A stretch of DNA of 21,244 bases, from the IMG/VR virus record IMGVR_UViG_3300047562_004352, positions 1 to 21,244 of that record, one strand, 5' to 3'. Made by a program: the position numbers and the translations under genes. This document shows, one piece after another, positions 8,151 through 15,811 of this stretch; within the stretch, counting starts at the first letter, position 1; every line of letters begins with the position of its first letter. The stretch is from a virus. A model generated the notes under the pieces. It was not told the DNA's origin, ran no database searches, and worked only from the letters and a program-made list of their open reading frames with translations.

Positions 8151-8993
8151 GCTAATTTCATAAATTATAGAAACCTTGATTTTAAGCTAAATAGCCAAAA
8201 TTTTTATGCTACGCAAATCAGTTTGTCTGCACAAGCTTCTGTTGAACCTGTTTTATTAAGCGATGGAAGCTTATTGAATTACGCCCCACAGGGCGCATTG
8301 GTTGGAAGCTTGCAGTGTGAATTTTATCTTACCGGCTCTTTACCTTCTTTTTTAACAGTTACAAATAACGATGAGTCCGCAATAACAGCAAAATTTGCTG
8401 GAGTAGATATAACTGGAGTTTATCCAAAATCTATATCATTTAATGTTGAACCTTTTCAGCCAGTTCTTATCTCTACTGAATTTGACTGGTATGGAAATGT
8501 AAAAGTAGAAGATTTTATAGAGCAGAGCGTCACAGATCGGCAAAATAAATCTTCTCCGAATTATATAGCTAGCGCTTATAAGTCGTATTTAGATACAGCT
8601 GACATCTTTAATTTTGCTGGAAGCGCGGGAAGCGATGGTGCAGCGGGTTATCTTGGTGATAGCATCGGCAATATCGTTTCTTTTAGTTATAACTCTACTT
8701 GTGATAGACCAGCTTTTTATAATGTCGATGAAATCTTGCCTTTCAGAGTTGGAAAACTTAATAAAGCTAATCGAGTAGAATTGAAATCAAATTACTTAGG
8801 TAAACTGATATCTATAAACGGTAAAACAGCGGCTACAACTATTTATTTAAAAGATTTTTATGGAACATCTTTGCAGTCATTTTCTATTAGTGGTTTTGTC
8901 GGAAGTCAAAATTATGAAGTTTCAGAAGGTCAATATCTATTAAATTCGGCGACAATAGATCAAACTATTCCAAGAATTAAAACATTAGTTTAA
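8148..8993 (+). CDS. Minor tail protein, likely paralogue of the 304-aa protein (281 aa)
   Basis: No named family recognised with certainty. The N-terminal half (about 1-125) can be aligned by eye with the first half of the product of 5460-6374: both begin with I-N/T-NY-x-N, have a strand ending in F/R-YLT, and reach a stretch of S-I/L-x-x-N followed by P-x-x-V/I and YGN. The second half has IGNIVSFSYNSTCDRPAFYN, corresponding loosely to the NSTTNR region of the other protein. In the middle is a Gly/Ala/Ser-rich flexible loop (GSAGSDGAAGYLGD). Beta-rich composition and position in the tail-tip cluster suggest a structural protein that may cap or connect the fibre encoded just before it. The paralogy is my reading and needs a profile alignment. 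Start fixed by one-base overlap with the fibre stop. Confidence 0.55.
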   Translation: MANFINYRNLDFKLNSQNFYATQISLSAQASVEPVLLSDGSLLNYAPQGALVGSLQCEFYLTGSLPSFLTVTNNDESAITAKFAGVDITGVYPKSISFNVEPFQPVLISTEFDWYGNVKVEDFIEQSVTDRQNKSSPNYIASAYKSYLDTADIFNFAGSAGSDGAAGYLGDSIGNIVSFSYNSTCDRPAFYNVDEILPFRVGKLNKANRVELKSNYLGKLISINGKTAATTIYLKDFYGTSLQSFSISGFVGSQNYEVSEGQYLLNSATIDQTIPRIKTLV

Positions 8994-8995
8994 TG
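8991..8995 (+). promoter_or_regulatory. TAATG stop/start overlap (281-aa gene to gpM-like gene)
   Basis: Third instance in the window of a one-base TAATG overlap, again with no Shine-Dalgarno-like sequence upstream. Coupled translation of the two genes is inferred. Confidence 0.6.
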
Positions 8996-10852
8996 AGTTC
9001 AATTATATCAGGTTTAAATATTAAAAATATTTATGAGTACGACTCAACTCAATCGTATAATAAATATGATATTGTCGATTATCAGTTGAACACCGGAATA
9101 TCTGTTTATCCAAATTATACTGGACTTGGGCAGACTGGGATTTCATTTTGGTTTGATAATGATACATTCAATGAATTTAAAACAAATTCAGATGATTATG
9201 TAACTGGATGGATTAATAAAATAAACAATGAAATTAATTTGTATCAAAATGATTTTGAATTAACTCCATATATAGATTTTAATTATAATTACCTTAATTT
9301 AGTTGGCGAGCAATTTCTAAGCGGTAGCGGTTTCGACTTGTATACCAAAACTATATTCGTATGTTTTAACGCCTCAAAACATCCAAAAAATTCAGCTCAA
9401 AATATTTTAAAATTTGATAATCCAAATGCCGTAAGTGATGAATCTGGATATCTGAGGATTTCTGGCCGAGATGCTTTAGGATCTTCTAAAGTTTTTATTG
9501 ATAATAATTCTTTCAGCGCTGTCTTTTCTCCATATGAGCAAGCAAATATTCTAACGCTTTTAGTAAGCGGAACTTCGGTTAGCGGGCCTTCTGGGCCCAC
9601 CGTTCAAATAAGACAAAATGGATATTATATTGGAACGCAGACTGATACGTATAGAGGTTGGGCTTCTGGTTTTTTTAAATTAGGTGGAAACGATGAATAT
9701 AATTTAGGTTTAAAGTATTATGACGTTTTTTGCTTTTCTGGTTTGTTAAGTGAAACAGAATTAGATTATTATGAAAAATATTTATTTGAAAAATATTCTG
9801 ATAAGGGAGGTTTGTATTGGGCCAAACAAGATGTTCCGTCTTCTGAGTTTTATGCTCCTACCACTTATACGGGACAAAATTATTGGACTAGAGATATTAA
9901 CGAATTATTTTCTTTGAGTTATGAATCTAGAGCAGACTTTTCAGCTAAATTATCCGCTTTAAATTTTGGAGACGGCTATAAAACAAATATAGTAAATAGT
10001 ATAAATAGCTTAAACGCTGATTTTGAATTGGTTTATGATGGGTTAACAGACATTCAAGCTAAAGCTCTTATAACTTATTTTGAAAATACTCCAGAGGCTA
10101 AAGTTAAAAGCGAATACGAAGGTTATACTGGAGTTAATTTTAATCTATTTACGCCATACAAACAAAATGCTGAAGTTTATTTTCTGGACATAAGTCATTC
10201 GACTCCAGATGCGGACGTTAATAAAGTTGTTATAAAAGCAGAGTCTCTTTACGCCAGTAATTTAAATTACAAGGGAATGTTCGTTGAGCTTGACGAAGTT
10301 AATATTAGAACGTATCGCAATGACTTAACTAATTTCGATTATCATGATGTAGTTTATTTTGATAGTTCATCTTTTAATTCTAGAGGATATTATTTTTATA
10401 CGGGCTCATATAATTTGCGTAGATTATCTTTAGATAATAATCCAACTGGAGCTAATTCTTATTTCACTAAAAACTTTTATTTTAAACCTGATCTTGATTA
10501 TGATTTAAATTCTCAATTGAGATTAATCACTCAGGAGTATAAAAGTTCAACGAAGCAGTATTTAAAAGACGGCATCAACTATAATGTTTTAGAGTTTAAT
10601 TTAAAATTTAGCAATCGTTCGAATAAGGAAGCTCTTGCTATTTTAAAATTTTTCGATGATAAAGCTGGATTTAAAACATTTGATTATACGTTGCCTCAAC
10701 CATATAATAAAACGATACTTGTTTATTGTCCAGAATGGGGCCATACTTATAATTTTTATAATAATCATGACATTACTGCTAAATTTATTGAATTTAAAGG
10801 AAAGTTTACCGCAGAAACCCAGTTTAATACAAAAATAACTTTTATAGAATAG
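8993..10852 (+). CDS. gpM-like minor tail protein with added lectin-like domain and two gpM-type domains (619 aa)
   Basis: Lambda gpM (about 110 aa) sits in the tail tip between the tube and gpL. Here the signature occurs twice. Residues about 300-405 contain FGDGYKTNIVNSIN followed by a strand, GLTDIQAKALITYFE and F-x-L-F-TPY. Residues about 505-619 contain YLKDGIN, then SNKEALAILKFFDDKAGF and PQPYNKTILVYCPEWGHTY. The N-terminus carries extra modules. Residues 14-30 (YEYDSTQSYNKYDIVDY) look like the start of a CBM5/12-type carbohydrate-binding domain, whose second half (GLYWAKQ to YWTRDI) appears after residue 272. Between them, about 49-271, is a concanavalin/LamG-like jelly roll ending in the typical SETELDYYEKYLFEKYSDK. 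Adjacent to gpL as in lambda, apart from one intervening gene. The gpM assignment is likely; sugar binding is inferred from fold only. Confidence 0.72.
   Translation: MSSIISGLNIKNIYEYDSTQSYNKYDIVDYQLNTGISVYPNYTGLGQTGISFWFDNDTFNEFKTNSDDYVTGWINKINNEINLYQNDFELTPYIDFNYNYLNLVGEQFLSGSGFDLYTKTIFVCFNASKHPKNSAQNILKFDNPNAVSDESGYLRISGRDALGSSKVFIDNNSFSAVFSPYEQANILTLLVSGTSVSGPSGPTVQIRQNGYYIGTQTDTYRGWASGFFKLGGNDEYNLGLKYYDVFCFSGLLSETELDYYEKYLFEKYSDKGGLYWAKQDVPSSEFYAPTTYTGQNYWTRDINELFSLSYESRADFSAKLSALNFGDGYKTNIVNSINSLNADFELVYDGLTDIQAKALITYFENTPEAKVKSEYEGYTGVNFNLFTPYKQNAEVYFLDISHSTPDADVNKVVIKAESLYASNLNYKGMFVELDEVNIRTYRNDLTNFDYHDVVYFDSSSFNSRGYYFYTGSYNLRRLSLDNNPTGANSYFTKNFYFKPDLDYDLNSQLRLITQEYKSSTKQYLKDGINYNVLEFNLKFSNRSNKEALAILKFFDDKAGFKTFDYTLPQPYNKTILVYCPEWGHTYNFYNNHDITAKFIEFKGKFTAETQFNTKITFIE
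9137..9805 (+). other. Concanavalin/LamG-like domain inside the gpM-like protein
   Basis: The segment opens with GISFWFDND and continues with alternating strands, a Q-N-G-Y turn (VQIRQNGYYIG), and the closing pattern of a strand (YYDVFCFSG), then L-S-E-T-E-x-x-x-x-x-x-YL-x-x-KY. The same closing pattern ends the insert in the gpL-like protein. This is typical of bacterial and phage LamG/concanavalin-like domains. No catalytic residues were assigned. Confidence 0.6.
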
Positions 10853-10853
10853 A

Positions 10854-13538
10854 ATGACTACGGATTATTATACAGGAGTGGAGTTGTTTGAAGTGCCAAC
10901 GGGGTTTGGTGGCTATACTGGTATAGCGGTTACAAATAGTGGTGATTTTCCTGTCTTTTATACAGCTATTATATCTGATACGTCTGTAAATGTCGATTCG
11001 GCCGATGCAGAAGATGGCGAGCTTTATAATACTTTATTTATATCAAATAATGTTGATTATGTTGATTCAAATTCCTATGAATTAAGTTTTTCGGTTAATC
11101 CAAATGATTCTGGAATTTTTTATGTATTGCATAAACCATTTTCTACTTTTGTAGCAGGATCAGAAACCGAAGCGGACGAAACCGCAACATTGTCTATATA
11201 TTCTAATTCTTCTTTAGGTGATAGTGATGAGCTGATAACAATTGATGTTACTGGTCAGAGAGTCACTGGTTTTCAAGAGCCATCGAGGGTAGCGGGTTTT
11301 TATGCAATAAAAAATTATCGCGGAGATGATGGATTTAATTTAAATTTTAATTGGTCTTTTGTTAGTGGAAACACTTATGTGACTGGATTTAAATTAGATT
11401 TATCTAGTACTTCTGATTTTCTCAATCCTATAGGTGGTCCTTATTATCTAGAAGCTTTAAAAAATACATCGCTATCCTTGCCTGAATATGGAAAATACGA
11501 TGGTTTTATTGGTGAAAATTTTTCTATTACTGTTTCTAATTTGCCTATTTCTCAATCAATATATTCCAGGATAACAGCTATAAATCCAACTGGCGGAACT
11601 GGGGAATATTGTTATCCTACCGGATTTTCAGTTGCTCAACTAAATTTAGATAATAAAACTTATTCCGGACTTCATCCAGAACCGGGGGAAAATTTAGGTT
11701 TTACCGCAGATTTTTTAAATTTGGAATACGAAGCGGATTTTGCTGAAGACTTTGATATAGCTAAGTTTTTATATGAATCTAATGGCAATTCTTATGATTT
11801 TAGATTTTATTCCGGAGCTAGAATAACTTTTTCTCCAGCAAACAATGAAATGGGCGTTTTAGCCGCTTCTTCGATTAATAATGGCGCATTAAATTTAGTC
11901 AAGCCAGAAGATGGATTTTATTTCAATACCGGTAATAATAAACTTTTTAAATTAGAGCTTGAATTTAGAAATATGAAGGTTTTAGGGTTTGGCGGGGCGA
12001 ATGCTGTTTTTAATGCTGACGGAACTATTCAATCTTCTCAGCAAGGTGGGCCAATTTTTAATTTTGATAATTTAGATTATGTAGATTCTGATGACCCAAA
12101 TAACACAAGAGTTTTTTCTTATTATATAAAAAAGGATTTGTTTAGTTTATTTTATGCCGGTTTGGGCGGCAGCGATATTTATTATCTAACAAATGAGGAA
12201 ACGGGAGAACAAGACCCAAGAGAAGTAAAAGAAATTAGTACGCTGGAAGAAACAAACCTTGTCAATGTAACAAATTCAAATAACATAAATTCAGACAGAG
12301 CCGAATCTGGCCAACTAGCTTCGCCAGATACAGAAATTTATCCAAATATATATTTAAATTTTATACAAGAAACACCGCAAACAGATCTTTTGGGCTTTAG
12401 GTTCAGAACCGATAACATTTCTGCATCGGCAAACACGACTACAAATCAATGGGTTTGTTCTACAGATAGCAGTTTTAAATTACAAAATCCTGCTAGTGTT
12501 TTAACAATAAGAGAGGCTTACGGTAGAAAATTTTTTGAATTGGAGAGGGAATCTGGCATGATTAAACAGATCGGTGCAAAAAAATATCTTCCAATAAGAA
12601 ATAAACCGAGCTATGTTAATTTTGTTTTTGCTTTAGCTAGGGATAGTTTATCGGGAACTACGGAAAGCGCTGCATACAGAAGTATGATAGACAGTTTCTC
12701 CAATATGCATAAATTTGTTGGTATCGGTGGACCTTACAATCCGGTTGGAGGGGATTATGCACCTATTTATAATTTAAAAACTAGTGGTAGTTTATGTAAA
12801 GCGATTTTTAACGGTGGCATATTAAATAATAGTTATTTTTTGGGTAAAACTAATTGGATTTATAACGCTAGCGTTTTTGATTACGTTAATCCGTCAGTCC
12901 GCTCTCATGTTGGCGTTTATCCATATATGGAAAATTCTATAGACACGGGGCAGTACAAAGGTAATCCAAATATCTTAAATCCATTTTCTTTATTTAATAT
13001 AAGAAATTTAGGAAGTTTAAATAACCCCGATGGTCCTGAAGATTTTATTTTAACTGGTGCTGGTAGCGGTTCATCGGATTTGCCATTGCAATTAGTTAGT
13101 TTTTTCTTTGTGCAAATGCATATAACAAATGTTTATATGCCAATGGCGCATGAAACTAATTACAATAGATTTCTTTATGACACTTATGTTAATGGGATAC
13201 TAACTAGTCGTTTTAACTTATCTGCAAATCTAAAAGCTTTTTCGACAGTTGCTTCGCCGCATCAATATAAAATTTCCTTAAATAATGACAGTACTACTAA
13301 TGATCGTTTATTTTTATTTGATTATACATATGGCTATGGAAATAATCCTGAAGATCGAAATTTTAAATCGAATCAGTCTTTGGGGTATTTAGTTAAAGAT
13401 CTCGCGCCGCTTTTGTTTAAAACTACAGATCCTGATTTTCAGATACTACAAAGCACTTTAGATGAGAATCAACCTCCAACTTATGTAAAATTCCCTGTTC
13501 CGATAGCTCATAATTTTTTAAATTTATACACAAACTGA
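10854..13538 (+). CDS. Large tail protein with Ig-like and FN3-like N-terminal domains (894 aa)
   Basis: Not part of the lambda set. Residues about 20-140 look like an Ig-like domain of the ASH / choice-of-anchor-D type: an N-x-G-D-F-P-V-F strand, NPNDSGIFYV, then TATLSIYSNSSLGDSDELIT and a closing IDVTGQ. Residues about 155-270 look like a fibronectin-III-like domain, with F-N-W near the start and YSRITAINPTGGTGEY near the end. Residues 290-700 are not recognised; they are rich in Asn, Gly, Phe and Tyr. A region near 770-830 (LYDTYVNGIL and later RLFLFDYTYGYG) resembles the C-terminal half of a LamG-like jelly roll, tentatively. There is no signal peptide or membrane segment. It lies between the gpM-like and gpL-like genes (gaps of one base each side), so it is probably a tail-tip decoration or fibre. 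Binding partner unknown. Confidence 0.6.
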   Translation: MTTDYYTGVELFEVPTGFGGYTGIAVTNSGDFPVFYTAIISDTSVNVDSADAEDGELYNTLFISNNVDYVDSNSYELSFSVNPNDSGIFYVLHKPFSTFVAGSETEADETATLSIYSNSSLGDSDELITIDVTGQRVTGFQEPSRVAGFYAIKNYRGDDGFNLNFNWSFVSGNTYVTGFKLDLSSTSDFLNPIGGPYYLEALKNTSLSLPEYGKYDGFIGENFSITVSNLPISQSIYSRITAINPTGGTGEYCYPTGFSVAQLNLDNKTYSGLHPEPGENLGFTADFLNLEYEADFAEDFDIAKFLYESNGNSYDFRFYSGARITFSPANNEMGVLAASSINNGALNLVKPEDGFYFNTGNNKLFKLELEFRNMKVLGFGGANAVFNADGTIQSSQQGGPIFNFDNLDYVDSDDPNNTRVFSYYIKKDLFSLFYAGLGGSDIYYLTNEETGEQDPREVKEISTLEETNLVNVTNSNNINSDRAESGQLASPDTEIYPNIYLNFIQETPQTDLLGFRFRTDNISASANTTTNQWVCSTDSSFKLQNPASVLTIREAYGRKFFELERESGMIKQIGAKKYLPIRNKPSYVNFVFALARDSLSGTTESAAYRSMIDSFSNMHKFVGIGGPYNPVGGDYAPIYNLKTSGSLCKAIFNGGILNNSYFLGKTNWIYNASVFDYVNPSVRSHVGVYPYMENSIDTGQYKGNPNILNPFSLFNIRNLGSLNNPDGPEDFILTGAGSGSSDLPLQLVSFFFVQMHITNVYMPMAHETNYNRFLYDTYVNGILTSRFNLSANLKAFSTVASPHQYKISLNNDSTTNDRLFLFDYTYGYGNNPEDRNFKSNQSLGYLVKDLAPLLFKTTDPDFQILQSTLDENQPPTYVKFPVPIAHNFLNLYTN

Positions 13539-13539
13539 T

Positions 13540-15510
13540 ATGTCTGATTTATTTTTATTAAGAAATACTGAAATTATAGATTTATTCGAAATTAAGCTTG
13601 GAGATTTTGAGGGTTACTTTTATTTTCATGGATCTAAAAATCTAAACAGGGATATTATTTTTAAAGGGAAGAATTATTTATATATTCCATGTGAGATATC
13701 CAGTTTAGAATATAATTCAGAAGGCAAGCAAAGCAGACCGACACTAACCATTTCTAATACAAATAATTTTATCACTAATTTAATAAAAGATAGAAATGAT
13801 CTATTAGGAAGAAATTTATATCGTAAAAAAATTTTTGCGAAAGATCTAGACGGCGAAAATTTTGGCGAAATAAATAAAAATCTTTTAGGCTCTTATTCGT
13901 TTACTGACTTTTTGCATGTCGACTCCTTCGTTATTAATAAAAAAAATATGGAGGACAAGGAAAAAGTCGAATTCACCTTAGCGAACATTTTAGATATAGA
14001 CGGATTGACTGTCCCTACTAGAAAAGTTTTTAATGATTTTTGTGCGTGGCAGTATAGAGGCGATGGATGTAATTACGGTAGATTAACAAATTATAATGGG
14101 CCGACTCTTATAATAGGAGAGGCAGATTATGATAGTTTATCTGATATAACTACTGAATTTTCAATAGATACAAATTTAATTTTATGGCTGAATCAAGATG
14201 GTCAAACTTTTGGTAGCGAACAGCAATTAAATAATAAAAAGGGGGATAGCATTGGTGGTTTTCCGGTTTTAACATCTTGGCTCAATCAAGCCTCGACAAT
14301 TAATCTTTCAATTCCATATGCATTGCCAACCGTTTCTATAGGTGGGCAACCAAAAAAATTTATAAATTCTGGAAGATATAATAATAAACAGGGTATTTAT
14401 TTTTTACCAGATTCGCCAGCAACGGATAGTATTTCTATAACAAAAACTGGTGGGGACTTTACTGGAGAGGATTACACTGTATTTTATGTTTCTGAAATGG
14501 TGACAAAAGTTTATAATCCAGGAAATGGATATCATGCTGCAAGTCGAACTTTGGGGGGGAAACCTAGAGATATTTTGCGTGGAGACACTAATACTTTTTT
14601 TCTTGGGTACTACGCAAATCAATTAGATAAAATGTGGCTGGGAGGTAATTGGTTTTATAATTCAAATTTAAGTTTTAATGCGTCTTTGGACGGTAATGTT
14701 ATGGAGTTGCAGAATGTGATTGATACACAAATCGCTGGCCAAACGGAGCAAGCACAGCTTTCTAATTCATACTTTAATAAATTAAGGGCTTATTGTGGAG
14801 TTATGCCTTCGAGCACTTCAAGCGAAACTCAATTTTATAAAAATGGCTACTTGCTAAAAAGCGATTCTGGTTATACATATAATTCTACATCACAATTTGG
14901 AATCAATATTAATTCTGATACAACTAGTGAATGCGTAGTTTATGAGATGATTGTTTTTAATACGGCCTTAACTCAGGATCAAATTAGAGCGGTTTTTTCT
15001 TATTTATCTAATAAATATAAACTCCCGATAGAGTCTTTGTCTGTGAGGAATTTAGATAAGGATAGTTCTGCTTTTTTTCAGGGTTATGAAGATGGAAATT
15101 TAGGCGTTCCGATGGCCGATGAAAACAATAAATTATTTTTAGAAAGCCAGCAGTCTGAATTTTTTAACTATAATTCTTATGGCTTAAACGATTTAGTTTA
15201 CAAAGGAGACTATAGCGACAACGTAAAATACGCAAAAGGAGATTTCGTAAAAATTGATCCAGAAATCAATTTTGATTTTAATCAAGAAGTTATTAAAAAA
15301 ACAAATGAATTACCGGCTAGATTTTTTGTTTGCATAAATGATAATGGATCTGAGGGATTACATCCATTAAAATTTAAGAGTATTTGGGTTGAAGACAAGT
15401 GTTCAAGAAAATTAAGCGGATGTATTTTAAGGTTTAGAGGAGAAGTGCCCACGCCTTTTGGCGGGTTTCCTGGAACGGTTAGTTATGACTATAGACTGCC
15501 AAATACATAA
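13540..15510 (+). CDS. gpL-like tail-tip protein with iron-sulfur cysteines and a large domain insert (656 aa)
   Basis: Lambda gpL (232 aa) joins the tail tube to the gpJ hub and holds a 4Fe-4S cluster on four cysteines. Residues 1-170 match gpL: LFEIKLGDFEGYFYF, a D/N-I-x-F-K-G-x-x-Y strand, R-P-T-L-T-I-S-N, a D-x-L-G-x-x-x-x-R-K-K segment, and V-x-F-x-L-A-N-I-L-D-I-D-G. The cluster cysteines are C168 and C177 (CAWQYRGDGC) and C621 and C628 (CSRKLSGC), followed by I-L-R-F-R-G and PFGGFPG. Pair spacings (9 and 7) equal those I recall for lambda (C173/C182 and C205/C212), but the pairs are 444 residues apart instead of 23. The insert holds a concanavalin/LamG-like domain (about 205-497) and a CBM5/12-like segment (about 548-620). 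The gene overlaps gpK by 26 bases. The gpL assignment is firm; the insert's function is inferred. Confidence 0.88.
   Translation: MSDLFLLRNTEIIDLFEIKLGDFEGYFYFHGSKNLNRDIIFKGKNYLYIPCEISSLEYNSEGKQSRPTLTISNTNNFITNLIKDRNDLLGRNLYRKKIFAKDLDGENFGEINKNLLGSYSFTDFLHVDSFVINKKNMEDKEKVEFTLANILDIDGLTVPTRKVFNDFCAWQYRGDGCNYGRLTNYNGPTLIIGEADYDSLSDITTEFSIDTNLILWLNQDGQTFGSEQQLNNKKGDSIGGFPVLTSWLNQASTINLSIPYALPTVSIGGQPKKFINSGRYNNKQGIYFLPDSPATDSISITKTGGDFTGEDYTVFYVSEMVTKVYNPGNGYHAASRTLGGKPRDILRGDTNTFFLGYYANQLDKMWLGGNWFYNSNLSFNASLDGNVMELQNVIDTQIAGQTEQAQLSNSYFNKLRAYCGVMPSSTSSETQFYKNGYLLKSDSGYTYNSTSQFGININSDTTSECVVYEMIVFNTALTQDQIRAVFSYLSNKYKLPIESLSVRNLDKDSSAFFQGYEDGNLGVPMADENNKLFLESQQSEFFNYNSYGLNDLVYKGDYSDNVKYAKGDFVKIDPEINFDFNQEVIKKTNELPARFFVCINDNGSEGLHPLKFKSIWVEDKCSRKLSGCILRFRGEVPTPFGGFPGTVSYDYRLPNT
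14161..15030 (+). other. Concanavalin/LamG-like domain inserted in the gpL-like protein
   Basis: The domain starts at NLILWLNQDG and continues through a strand with W-L-N, then G-I-Y-F-L-P and DYTVFYVSEM. A QFYKNGYLL turn follows, and it closes with VVYEMIVFNTALTQDQIRAV plus YLSNKY. These are the usual landmarks of this superfamily, in the usual order. It sits between the second and third cluster cysteines of gpL and shares its closing pattern with the domain at 9137-9805. Confidence 0.68.
15181..15399 (+). other. CBM5/12-like segment in the gpL-like protein
   Basis: Residues about 548-620 read D-Y-S-D-N-V-K-Y-x-x-GDFV-x-I, an insert, FFVCIND, then HP and W-V-E-D directly before C621. The Y-x-x-GD-x-V / aromatic / P-x(n)-W layout resembles small carbohydrate-binding modules of the chitinase type. 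The match is by eye and the segment is short, so this is tentative. Confidence 0.4.
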
Positions 15511-15811
15511 AAATTTATTGGACGAATTAAAAAAAATATCTATAGATTCGGATGAGGAAATTTGTGGATTTGTAGTGGGGGGTAATACATTTATAAAATG
15601 CGAAAATATACATCCAAATCCAAAAGATTATTTTTTAATATCTCCAAACGAATATATATGGGAAGATGATATTATGCTTTTTCATAGTCACCCAAAACAT
15701 ATTGATATTAATGGATTTTCTGATTGGGACATAGAAAATCAATTTTATTTTCAGTTAAAAATGTTATTATATAGTGTAAAACATAATGAATTTTACTTTA
15801 GAGATTTATGA
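15485..15811 (+). CDS. gpK-like JAMM metallopeptidase-fold protein (108 aa)
   Basis: Lambda gpK has an N-terminal JAMM/MPN domain followed by an NlpC/P60 domain; only the first is present here. Numbered from ATG 15485, the likely catalytic glutamate is E25 in EICGFVV. The zinc site is H67-S-H69, with S79 and D82 in FSDWD. There are nine residues between the second His and the Ser, where the usual motif has seven, so the loop is slightly long. A longer reading from TTG 15458 is possible, but those extra residues lie inside the gpL end and do not look like part of the domain. The start overlaps gpL by 26 bases, and the stop overlaps the gpI start in ATGA. Role: tail-tip assembly, probably processing or a chaperone-like function. 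A cell-wall hydrolase activity would have to come from elsewhere. Confidence 0.8.
   Translation: MTIDCQIHKNLLDELKKISIDSDEEICGFVVGGNTFIKCENIHPNPKDYFLISPNEYIWEDDIMLFHSHPKHIDINGFSDWDIENQFYFQLKMLLYSVKHNEFYFRDL
15808..15811 (+). promoter_or_regulatory. ATGA start/stop overlap (gpK-like to gpI-like gene)
   Basis: The gpI-like start ATG (15808-15810) overlaps the gpK-like stop TGA (15809-15811) by four bases in total. A weak purine stretch (AGAG) lies upstream. This is the usual arrangement for coupled translation. Confidence 0.65.

Noticed and set aside
10656-10838. Short + strand frame inside the gpM-like gene
   Set aside because: Out-of-frame reading of the second gpM-type domain, with Ile/Leu-rich composition typical of AT-rich shadows.
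13938-13950. A-rich run as a programmed frameshift site
   Set aside because: No long overlapping frame follows in -1 or +1, and the gpL-like frame continues with conserved residues.
14551-14562. G run in the gpL-like gene as a sign of a sequencing frameshift
   Set aside because: The frame stays open and the lectin-like pattern continues on both sides.
15458-15484. TTG start for the gpK-like gene
   Set aside because: The added nine residues are read from the out-of-frame gpL end (FGGFPG region) and do not extend the JAMM domain; ATG 15485 gives a normal domain start.
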